A stretch of DNA of 64,000 nucleotides from Trebonia sp963785645 (GTDB taxonomy: Bacteria; Actinomycetota; Actinomycetes; Streptosporangiales; Streptosporangiaceae): contig CAWAWG010000006.1 in the NCBI GenBank assembly GCA_963785645.1, positions 496,001 to 560,000 on the forward strand, in the 5' to 3' direction. Positions within the stretch are counted from its first letter, which is position 1; each line of letters opens with the position of its first letter. This document shows positions 45,353 to 52,755 of this stretch, piece after piece. A program made the position numbers and the translations under genes. Under the pieces are notes generated by a model. That model worked only from the letters and a program-made list of their open reading frames with translations. It did not search any database and was not told the DNA's origin.

Positions 45353-45739
45353 TTAGGCGGCCCGCTCATCGCCCTTGGCGAGTTCGGCTTCCTCCTTGCG
45401 GGGGCGGCCGCGCGGCCGCTTCCGAGGCACGATCGTGCCGCGCAGGAGCAGTTCCCCGCCCCAGACGCCCCAGGGCTCGCGCCGCTCAAGCGCACCCTCC
45501 AGGCAGGCGGCCCGGATCCGGCAGCCCTGGCACAGCGCCTTCGCCGCCTCGACGTCCGCCGGCGCCTCGGCGAAAAACAGTTCCGGGTCGTCCGTGCACG
45601 GCAGTTCGATGCCCGCCTGGACATTGCCCAGGCTGAAGAGTGCCGCGATCCCGCTCACGGCCGTACCCTGCTCGGCGTTCTTCCTGGCGTACGACTCGAT
45701 AACGGCGACCGCCTCGAAAGAGCCGTCGGGCCACTCCAT
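45353..45739 (-). CDS. whiB7: WhiB7 transcriptional regulator
   Basis: An iron-sulfur regulator that, with the primary sigma factor, activates intrinsic antibiotic-resistance genes. The four cluster Cys are Cys48, Cys70, Cys73 and Cys79 (LPCTDDPELFFAE, LCQGCRIRAAC), followed by the sigma-binding GVWGG turn and the C-terminal AT-hook RPRGRPRK that distinguishes WhiB7 from other Wbl proteins. An ATG at 45748 is in frame, but GAGGGG is eight bases before the ATG at 45739, so the latter is chosen. The N-terminus is about 30 residues longer than in mycobacterial WhiB7. It has a complete attenuator leader upstream and its usual neighbours, the ABC1 kinase and uvrD2-type genes. Confidence 0.92.
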   Translation of the reverse strand: MEWPDGSFEAVAVIESYARKNAEQGTAVSGIAALFSLGNVQAGIELPCTDDPELFFAEAPADVEAAKALCQGCRIRAACLEGALERREPWGVWGGELLLRGTIVPRKRPRGRPRKEEAELAKGDERAA

Positions 45740-45814
45740 TGGTGCCATCCCCTCTCGCTTTGCTTCCAGTTGTGCTGGTGCTAATCGATCGGGACCGGGC
45801 CTGAAAATACATCT

Positions 45815-45845
45815 GGCCGCGGACCCTGTGTACGGGTCCGCGGCC
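45815..45845 (-). terminator. Attenuator hairpin in the whiB7 leader
   Basis: GGCCGCGGACCC and GGGTCCGCGGCC pair perfectly over 12 bp with a seven-base loop. On the minus strand the right arm is followed by AGATGTATTTTC, a modest U-tract. It lies between the leader ORF and whiB7, as the regulatory terminator does in known whiB7 leaders. Confidence 0.8.
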
Positions 45846-45859
45846 TTCGGGGATCGTGT

Positions 45860-45877
45860 CCGGCCTTTCTAGGCCGG
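45860..45877 (-). promoter_or_regulatory. Second hairpin at the end of the whiB7 leader ORF
   Basis: CCGGCCT and AGGCCGG pair perfectly around TTCT, and the hairpin includes the stop codon of the leader ORF (45869-45871). A ribosome stalled or terminating here would affect folding of the adjacent attenuator, which fits an antitermination switch. Confidence 0.55.
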
Positions 45878-46192
45878 TTGTTCCCGTTCCGGATACGGAC
45901 CCATTGCGCCTGAACCACCGGCGTCGGTACGGGTCTTCAGGATGTTTTTCTGCGTACGGGCTGCGTTAACGGTCGGCAGCAGCTGGGCAGCCGTCAGGGC
46001 AGACTGCGTCCGCGGGACCATAACCGGCCGGAACGCGCCGCTGCCCGAACCGGGGCTGCCAACGGCTAGAACAGCATTCGGCGCGAGGGCATGATTCGCC
46101 CCCACGGCGACGAGGCTGGCCCATGGGGAGCGAACACCATAGAAGGCGGCGCCGAGGCGGGCAGCCGGAACTTCAGTCGTGTAGATTTCCAC
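45869..46192 (-). CDS. Leader ORF upstream of whiB7, about 107 aa
   Basis: A frame beginning GTG GAA ATC with AAGGAGG seven bases upstream (46192) reads VEIYTTEVPAARLGAAFYGV and ends at 45869. The residue string has no family motif and no convincing fold, and contains KNILKTRTDAGGSG near the end. Its position, about 47 bases after the predicted whiB7 transcription start and just before an attenuator, matches the regulatory upstream ORF of whiB7 genes, where translation efficiency senses ribosome-targeting antibiotics. At 107 codons it is longer than the mycobacterial example. It may act only in cis. Confidence 0.65.
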   Translation of the reverse strand: MEIYTTEVPAARLGAAFYGVRSPWASLVAVGANHALAPNAVLAVGSPGSGSGAFRPVMVPRTQSALTAAQLLPTVNAARTQKNILKTRTDAGGSGAMGPYPEREQPA

Positions 46193-46246
46193 CGTAGGCA
46201 CCTCCTTCAAGGGGTTTATTTGCTCGGTTCCACGGACATGACGCAT

Positions 46247-46284
46247 AGCCTACGGAAGGCTACACGGCAGCACAACACATTTTT
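46247..46284 (-). promoter_or_regulatory. whiB7 promoter with WhiB7-type AT element
   Basis: On the minus strand AAAAAT (46279-46284), then GTG, then a -35 TTGTGC (46270-46275), a 17-base spacer and a -10 TAGGCT (46247-46252). The AT-rich element three bases upstream of the -35 is the established signature of WhiB7-activated promoters, so autoregulation is predicted. Transcription should start near 46240. Confidence 0.75.
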
Positions 46285-46348
46285 GACCTGGGTTTTCTTC
46301 GTCGGGACAGGAAAAGGTTCCAGGCGACTCAAGACAGCAGGTGAGGTG

Positions 46349-47228
46349 TTAGTCGCTGGGCGTGCCGGAGATTCTGATGAGGCCCTCCTGGACGACCGAG
46401 ACCACGAGGTCTCCCGCGGCCGTGAACACCTCGCCGCGGGCGAGGACCCGGCCCCCGGCGGCGACCGGGGACTCCTGCGCGTAGAGCAGCCACTGGTCGG
46501 CCCGGAACGGGCGGTGGAACCACATGGCGTGGTCCAGACTGGCACCGGAGACGCCCTCGTCAAGCCAGCTGACGCCGTGCTCAAGCAGCGCGGTCTCGAG
46601 CAGCGTCAGGTCAGAGATGTAGGTCATCAGGCAGACGTGCAGCAGCGGGTCGTCGGGCAGCGGTTCGGTGACGCGCACCCAGACGAGGTTGCTGTGCTCG
46701 CCGTCGGCGCGCAGCGACGGGTCGCGGGCCAGTTCCGCGGACATCGGCCCCACCGAGCGCAGCTCGATCGGGGTCCTCTCCAGGTGCGGGGACAGCGGCT
46801 CGCCGATCGCCTCGGCGAGCCGCTCCGCGTTGGACCGCAGCTCCTCGGGGGGCCGGGTGGCCAGGCATCGGCCGGGCGTGCACGAGGCCCGGCTCCGGAT
46901 GCTGGAATGAGGCGGAGAGCGCGAAGATCGGCTTGCCGTGCTGGATGGCGGTCACCCGGCGGGTGGTGAACGTCCGCCCGTCCCGCATCCGGTCGACGGT
47001 ATAGACGAGCGGCACGGACGGGTCGCCCGGCCGGATGAAGTACGCGTGCAGCGAGTGAACCGGGCGGTCGCCCGGCACGGTGCGCCCCGCGGCGACCAGC
47101 GCCTGGCCGGCCACCTGGCCGCCGAACACCCGCTGAACCGTCTCGTCGGGCGACCGGCCACGGAAGATGTTGACCTCGATCTGCTCCAGGTCAAGCAGGT
47201 CAAGCAGTTCGTCCAGGCCGTCACTCAT
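46349..47228 (-). CDS. tesB: Acyl-CoA thioesterase II (TesB), one frameshift
   Basis: A double hot-dog thioesterase that hydrolyses acyl-CoAs. The ATG at 47228 overlaps the helicase stop (ATGA). The first hot-dog domain contains EVNIFRGRSPDETVQRVFGG and HSLHAYFIRPGD; the second has SLDHAMWFHRPFRADQWLLY, with the catalytic Asp in SLDHAM, and ends ISGTPSD. The frame changes near 46860, after HARPMP, because of one extra base; corrected length is 292 residues, normal for TesB. The gene follows the helicase with coupled translation. Being metabolically ordinary and conserved, its break supports an indel in the assembly. Confidence 0.85.
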
Positions 47229-48993
47229 CCGCGCACCACCGGTGTCTGCAGCACGGGCAAAAACCGGGATCGCTGCCTGGACGCCTCCGCGCCCGGTGTC
47301 CGGGCCGGCGCCCACGAGAGCGCCAGATGGACCCTGGCCCGGGTGACCGCGACGTAAAGCAGCCGCCGCTCTTCCTCCACGGCCTCCGCCGTTCGCGCAT
47401 GCACGATGGGCATTATGCCCTCTGTCAGACCCGGCAGCAGGACCGCATCCCACTCAAGCCCCTTGGCCGCGTGCATCGTGGCCAGGGTCACGGCCGCCGC
47501 GACCGGCGCGTGCCCGGTCTCCGCGCGCTCGGCGACCTCGGCCGCGAAGTCGGCCAGGGTCGCCGCGGGACGCGCGGCGGCCAGGTTGTCCGCCAGTCCC
47601 GCGATGGCGGCGAGGGACTCCCAGCGCTCCCTGACCGCACCTCCTGGCCGACCACTGGGGCGGCGGGCGGCGCCGGGGTGAGCCCCGCCGACGCGAGCAC
47701 GTGCCGGACGGCGGCGGCCAGTTCGCCGGGCAGCCCGGTCGCGTCGGTGCCGGCCCCGGCCGCCCGGGCGGCGCCGCGCAGCAGCACGAGGGCCTGCCGC
47801 ACCTCGGGGCGGTCGTAGAAGCGCTCGGCGCCGCGGACCACGTACGGCACCTTCGCGTCGGACAGCGCCCGCTCGAACCGCTCCATATGCGCATTTATCC
47901 GCAGAAGGACGGCGATCTCCGCGAAAGGCACTCCGCTCCTGGTGAGGGCCGTTATCGACGCCGCGACCCCGGCCGCCTCCGCTTCCTCGTCGGCGTACCG
48001 CGTCACCGCCGGATCGGGGCCCGGCGGCCGCTGCGCGACAAGCTGCTCGGTGTCGGCCGGGGCGGTCGCGCCGGCGCTCGCGGTAGCGGCTATCAGCCGG
48101 TTCGCCGCGTGCACCACCTGCGGGGTCGACCGGTAGTCGCGAACCAGCCTGACCACGGCGGCCGCGGGATAGTCGGCGGCGAACGACCGCAGGTACTCGG
48201 ACGTGGCCCCGGTGAACGAGTAGATCGTCTGGCGCGGGTCACCGACCACGCACAGCTCCTCCCGCTCGCCGAGCCAGGCGTCGAGCAGCAGCTTCTGCAG
48301 CGGGTTCACGTCCTGGAACTCGTCCACGGTGAAATGCCGGAACGCGGCGTGCACCTCGCGCGCGGCGGCGGGCTCGGTGAGCAGGATCGCCGCCGTCAGC
48401 TCGAGCACCGACTCGAAGTCGATCAGCTGCTGGTCCCGGCGGAGCGCTTCGTAGGCCGTGTAAAGGCGTCCGGTGTCCTCGACGCCGGCCGACGGCCCGC
48501 GCTTGGCCTCCGTCGCCGCGAACACGTACGAGTCGGGGTGAATCTGGCAGACCTTCGCCCACTCGATCTCGGTCACCGCCTCGGCGAGCGCGGGGCCGTC
48601 CATCCGCATGCCCAGGCCTCGCGCGGCTTCCCGCAGCAGCGGCAGCTTCGACTCCACCAGCCGCGGCGGGCGGCCGCCGATCACCCGGGGCCAGAAGTAG
48701 GTCAGCTGCCGCAGGGCCGTCGAGTGGAACGTGGCCGCGCGCACCGCCTCCGCGCCGCCGCCGAGCGCACGCAGCCGTCCGCGCAGCTCGCCGGCCGCTC
48801 GGACGGTGAACGTCAGCGCGAGCACGTGCGCCGGGTCGACCGTCCCGGTCGCGACCGCGTAGGCAATGCGGTGGGTGATCGCCCTGGTCTTGCCCGTTCC
48901 CGCGCCGGCTAGCACGCACACCGGCCCCGTGCGGGCCAGCGCTACAGCCCGCTGCTCGGGGTCGAGCGCGGTGAGCAGCTCATCGGCGTCCAT
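47225..48993 (-). CDS. uvrD2: UvrD2-type ATP-dependent DNA helicase, one frameshift
   Basis: A superfamily 1 3'-5' helicase of the actinobacterial UvrD2 group, about 589 residues when corrected. Start ATG 48993 follows AGGA. Motifs are LAGAGTGKT (Walker A), TFTVRAAGELRGR, VDEFQDVNPLQ (DExQ), GDPRQTIYSFTGA, VRLVRDYRSTPQVV, and in the C-terminal part TMHAAKGLEWDAV and LLYVAVTRAR. One base is missing near 47640, between VVGQEV and VRERWESLAAIAG, so two frames must be joined. Mycobacterial UvrD2 is longer and carries a C-terminal HRDC domain; none is present here. It is divergent from mrx1 and upstream of tesB. Confidence 0.87.
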
Positions 48994-49172
48994 CCGTCCT
49001 ATGGTGCCGCATGTCACCGACACGCACCGCCCCGCGCGGGAAGCAGCGGCCGGAAAATTTGTTGCACAACACCGACGATCGCCGCACAACGAGCGGTTAA
49101 CGCCGAACACCGTGCTGGCCGAACACCGTGCTGGCTAAACACCGTGCCCGCCGAAAGACATGGAGGCTTCCT

Positions 49173-49430
49173 GTGCCGCTGACGATGTACACGACGACGT
49201 GGTGCGGTTTCTGCAAGAACCTGAAGCGGCAGCTCGGCAAGGCCGGAATCGAGATCAACGAGGTCAACATCGAACTCGACCCGGAAGCGGCGAAGTTCGT
49301 GGAGAGCGTCAACGGCGGCAACCAGACCGTCCCCACCCTCCTGTTCGCCGACGGCTCCACGATGTGCAACCCGTCCGCCGCCCAGGTGCAGGCAAAGCTC
49401 GCCGAGGTCGCCGCCGCCCAGGTGAGCTGA
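49173..49430 (+). CDS. mrx1: Mycoredoxin (glutaredoxin-like, Mrx1)
   Basis: A small thioredoxin-fold protein that reduces mycothiol mixed disulfides. The GTG at 49173 follows GGAGG by six bases; 85 residues result. The redox motif is YTTTWCGFCKNLKRQL (CGFC at residues 11-14), followed by the cis-proline TVPTLLFADG and the NPSAAQ helix. The divergent pairing with the UvrD2-type helicase gene is the same as in mycobacteria, which supports orthology to Mrx1 rather than a general glutaredoxin. Confidence 0.9.
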   Translation: MPLTMYTTTWCGFCKNLKRQLGKAGIEINEVNIELDPEAAKFVESVNGGNQTVPTLLFADGSTMCNPSAAQVQAKLAEVAAAQVS

Positions 49431-49963
49431 CCCGAAGCGCAGGGATATCAAGCGGATTTATCCGAACGAATCCGGCTTCCTCTCCCCCGCCCACGAATTC
49501 ACCAGCGCTGACCGGCCTTCACAAGAGCCGGGCAGACCGGGCGTACCTCGGTGCGGAGATAGTGGATAGATAAGCACGCTCCAGCGCAACGTCAGGAATT
49601 GAGGGGTTGGTTCGGAGGCCTGCCCGCGGGCGTCCCGGGGCATGCTTTCCGGTTGCCAACGACATAGGGCCAGTACTGACGAGTAGACGTCCTTTTTGAC
49701 ATGATTTTCCGAACACGAAATGGCCCTATGTCCGCCGGCGCCGCCGCCGGTGCCCTGACCGGGGAGCTCCCGTAACCATGGATGCTCCCGTAACCCCGTT
49801 CACCAGGCTGACCGCCCAGGGAGCCCGCATGCTGGCCGTCGAGACCCTGCTCGCCAACCCAGAAGCCCTCGGCGACGACATACTCGAAACGTGCTTGTAC
49901 CTGCTCAGGGAGCGCCTGAGAGCCTCCTGACTGAAGGGTTCCTGGCAGCTCAGGCGCAGGGCG
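49431..49963. other. Intergenic region with weak hairpin and a possible 50-aa ORF
   Basis: AAGCGGATT at 49450-49458 pairs with AATCCGGCTT at 49469-49478 with one bulge, forming a weak hairpin 20 bases after mrx1. The stretch 49464-49494 resembles 1435-1465. A small plus-strand ORF at 49778-49930 is listed separately. Nothing else is supported. Confidence 0.45.
49778..49930 (+). CDS. Possible small protein, 50 aa
   Basis: ATG at 49778 opens a frame reading MDAPVTPFTRLTAQGARMLA, followed by VETLLANPEALGDDILETCL and YLLRERLRAS. The string looks like an amphipathic helical protein with natural composition rather than a GC-rich shadow. GGGGAG lies upstream but about eleven bases away. I recognise no family. 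Confidence 0.45.
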   Translation: MDAPVTPFTRLTAQGARMLAVETLLANPEALGDDILETCLYLLRERLRAS

Positions 49964-50881
49964 CTAGCCCTTAAGCGCTGCCAATACCGCGCTCGCCATC
50001 ACGGCCTGGCCGCGGGTGTTTGGATGGAACGGAAGAGCCAGGGAGCCGGGGAGCAGGCCCTCGACGTCCCTGACCGATTCGGCCTGGCAGAAGTCGTGCC
50101 CGATGGTGGGCGTGTAGGTGTTCACGAACGTGGCTCCCGCCGCCTTCGCGACGGCGGCGAGCATGGCGTTGGCCGTGACCTCGATCCCGCGCAGGTAGGC
50201 GACGTCGCCGTTGGTGATCGGCACGGCCGGCCAGCACCCGCCGGACTGCGGGAACAGATCCGGGTAGCCCACGACGACGATCCGCGCCCGGGGCGCGCGA
50301 GCCGTGATGTCGGTGAGAACCTGGGCTATCTTCGGCGCCTCGGTCGACGCGGCGGCGGCGAGCTGGTCGGTGCCGCCCTCGGTGTAGTGCGCCTCACACG
50401 GACTCCCCCACGGCTTGGTGAACGACAGCTTCATGCATTCATGCAGCACGTTGAGGAAGCCCAGGTCGTCACCGCCGAGGGTCAGCAGCACGATCCGGTC
50501 GTCCGGGGCGAGGGCGGTGAGCTGCGCGGGATTCGTGCCCTTGAGGTAGGTCTTCTGCGCGCCGGTCATCTCCTTGACCCCCGCGTTCGTGCAGGCCACG
50601 TCGATCAGCGGCGCGCCGAGCGCGTGCGCGACGAGCACGGGGTACGCCTTGGTCGACCGCAGGCAGCCGGCCGGCTTGGCCTGCGAGTTGAGCGGCAGCA
50701 GCCCGCCGGCGGTGTAGGAGTCGCCGAGTGCGACCACCGGGCCGGTCGTGACGTCGGCCGCGGCTGACGTCTTGGCCGACGCCGCCGTCGCGGCCGACGT
50801 CGTCACGTGGCAGGCCGCCGTCAGCAGGAGCACCGTGAGAACACCCGCCGCGGCCGTCCAGCCACGCAACTGACTCCACAC
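49964..50881 (-). CDS. SGNH/GDSL-family hydrolase, predicted lipoprotein
   Basis: An extracellular esterase or lipase of about 305 residues. GTG at 50881 has GAGGGG six bases upstream and is preferred to the ATG at 50896. The signal ends in LLLTAAC, a lipobox. Catalytic blocks are VVALGDSYTAGG (nucleophile Ser), LLTLGGDDLGF (oxyanion Gly, with Asp-Asp where Asn-Asp is usual), and FHPNTRGQAVM with the His; a TIGHDFCQAESV segment resembles the SGNH lipases of Streptomyces. The gene lies 67 bases after the last gene of the secretion operon on the same strand and might be co-transcribed. The substrate is unknown. Confidence 0.85.
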   Translation of the reverse strand: MWSQLRGWTAAAGVLTVLLLTAACHVTTSAATAASAKTSAAADVTTGPVVALGDSYTAGGLLPLNSQAKPAGCLRSTKAYPVLVAHALGAPLIDVACTNAGVKEMTGAQKTYLKGTNPAQLTALAPDDRIVLLTLGGDDLGFLNVLHECMKLSFTKPWGSPCEAHYTEGGTDQLAAAASTEAPKIAQVLTDITARAPRARIVVVGYPDLFPQSGGCWPAVPITNGDVAYLRGIEVTANAMLAAVAKAAGATFVNTYTPTIGHDFCQAESVRDVEGLLPGSLALPFHPNTRGQAVMASAVLAALKG

Positions 50882-50948
50882 GGTGATTCCCCTCATGCGG
50901 TCGGTTACTAGCTGTCAGACTAGCACCAAATCAGTCATTAGCCCTCAT

Positions 50949-52078
50949 TCACCCAGATGGAGTCGCTTGGACGGCGTTATTGGGCCAAGGCTGGGCATAG
51001 CCGACAACAGTGCCGTCACCGGGCGGTGACTGCGCCGTGCCGAACGTGGAGATCCGGACGGGCGTGCCGGTCGCGTACGCCTCGATCATCGTGTTCTTGC
51101 CGACCACCAGGCCGACATGTCCCGGCGCCGCCGGAGTGCCGTCGGAGCCGGCGAAAAACACCAGGTCGCCGTCTTGGACCTGGTTCGCGGGCACGTGCGG
51201 CAGATCAGCGAACTGCTGCTCCGACGTGCGCGGTATGTTCACCCCGCCCGCCCGGTAGGCCATCATGACCAGCCCCGAGCAGTCGAAGGCGTCCGGTCCG
51301 GTGCCGCCGAACAGGTAGGGCTTGCCGATCTGCGCCTCCGCGTAGTTCACGGCATCGCCCACGATCGCGTTGGGCGCGACGAAGTCAGCCAGCTGGCTGT
51401 TCCCCGTGCAGGACTCGCGCCGGCGCCGACCGCGCCGACCGCGGCGGCCCCGGCGGTGTCGCCGGCCTGGTTGTCATCGGCAACCGTGAACCCGCCTTCC
51501 GCGTACGTCGAGGCCCAGCCGAGCACCTCCTGGACGTACCAGTCCGCGTGGTTGTAGGCGAAGATCGCCGCGGTCGGGTCCTGCTGCACGCCGTGCGCGA
51601 CCAGGTACTTGGCCGCGCCGGCGATCGCGTCGGCCGGGTCGTACACCGAGGCCGGCTCCTTCCCGTCCTCGGCCGTCGCGACCAGGGCCCAGGTGTCGCT
51701 CGACGCCCCGCCGATGCCGATCTGCATCGGCCCGGCCGCGCCGAACGCGTTCGAGCCGCTGTTCACGCCGGGCAGGGTGGTCCGCCCGTCGTCGCTCTCG
51801 ACCTTCCCGATGCCCGCCAGGATCGTCCAGGACACGTTGTACTGGAGGCCGACCTTCTGGAACCACATCAGGTAGTTACTCGGGATCGAGTTGGCCGCCT
51901 CGGCCGACGCGGACGGCTGGGTCGCGTTCTGTGCCGCCGACGAGCAGTTCGTGCCGCCGTCTCCCCCGGAGAACAGCAGGGCCGCGCCGCCGATAATGAC
52001 CATCGGCACGATGAGGAATGCGAGCAGCGCCATAACCAGGAGGCCGATGACGATCGGCCCGATTGAACGCCCTTTCAC
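50949..52078 (-). CDS. Bifunctional cell-wall hydrolase: lytic transglycosylase-like plus NlpC/P60, one frameshift
   Basis: The peptidoglycan-opening enzyme of the conjugation or secretion operon, like VirB1 or Orf14/TcpG. The GTG at 52078 overlaps the preceding stop (GTGA). Residues 8-36 are a membrane anchor; residues 65-200 are lysozyme-like, with the catalytic Glu in GIGKVESDDG and the GAAGPMQIG motif. One base is missing near 51408; after GASP the protein continues TGNSQLADFVAPNAIVGDAV into an NlpC/P60 domain with FDCSGLV (Cys), GHVGLVVG (His) and a C-terminal YAQPW. The corrected length is 376 residues. Confidence 0.87.
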
Positions 52079-52743
52079 TGATTACCCGTATTGGGCAGCT
52101 CAAGGTCGTTCACCAGCCAGCCGGCGCCCGACGAGACGACCGTCACCGCGTACTGCTGCGACGGCGACACCCCGGTCGGCTGCGCGGGGGTGACCTGCTG
52201 GTTGATCGTGACGACGAACGTGATCGAGGCCGGACCGGGCGCATCGACGATCGAGCTGATCGAGTCGATCGTCCCGCTGCCGGTGGACACCTGCTTGTCC
52301 GCGGTCCGCTGCTGTGCCACCCCCGCCGTGCTGAAGCCGCTCGTTATCTGCGCCAGTTCCGACGGAGCCACCAAGGGGCTCAGCTTGGCCGTGTAGGCAG
52401 CCGCTGACTCGGTATAACTCCAGGTCGCGTAGTCCTTGGCGAAGGTGACCGTGGTCTGCGCCGCTGCGGAAAACTCCGTCGGCGTGAACGGCAGCCACTG
52501 GTAGATCTCCGCGCCCCCCGCCGTCGAGACCGGCGTGGCCGCGGGTATGGAGGACGGCGGGACGCTTTGGCTCCCCGCCGCGGACGACGCGGCCCCGGAC
52601 GACGGGGACGCGCTCGCGGACGGGGACGGGGCGGCGGCGGGCGAGCCGGAATCGTGTCCCTTGACCAGGAAGATGCCGAGACCCGCGAGGGCGATGACGA
52701 CGACTGCAAAGACCAGACGACGCTGGCCGGTGGTTAGATCCAT
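52075..52743 (-). CDS. Single-pass membrane protein with VirB8/TcpC-like external domain
   Basis: A 222-residue protein with one N-terminal helix (about 9-26), a Ser/Ala/Pro linker to about 75, and an NTF2-like external domain from about 78 to 220 (EFSAAAQTTVTFAKDYATWS, ITFVVTINQQVTPAQ, YAVTVVSSGAGWLVNDLELP). This layout is that of VirB8/TcpC-type scaffold subunits of conjugation systems. It starts 12 bp after the VirB6-like gene and its stop overlaps the cell-wall hydrolase start, so the three genes are a unit. Sequence similarity is weak, so the assignment rests on topology and operon position. Confidence 0.7.
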   Translation of the reverse strand: MDLTTGQRRLVFAVVVIALAGLGIFLVKGHDSGSPAAAPSPSASASPSSGAASSAAGSQSVPPSSIPAATPVSTAGGAEIYQWLPFTPTEFSAAAQTTVTFAKDYATWSYTESAAAYTAKLSPLVAPSELAQITSGFSTAGVAQQRTADKQVSTGSGTIDSISSIVDAPGPASITFVVTINQQVTPAQPTGVSPSQQYAVTVVSSGAGWLVNDLELPNTGNQ

Positions 52744-52755
52744 GATGCACCACCG

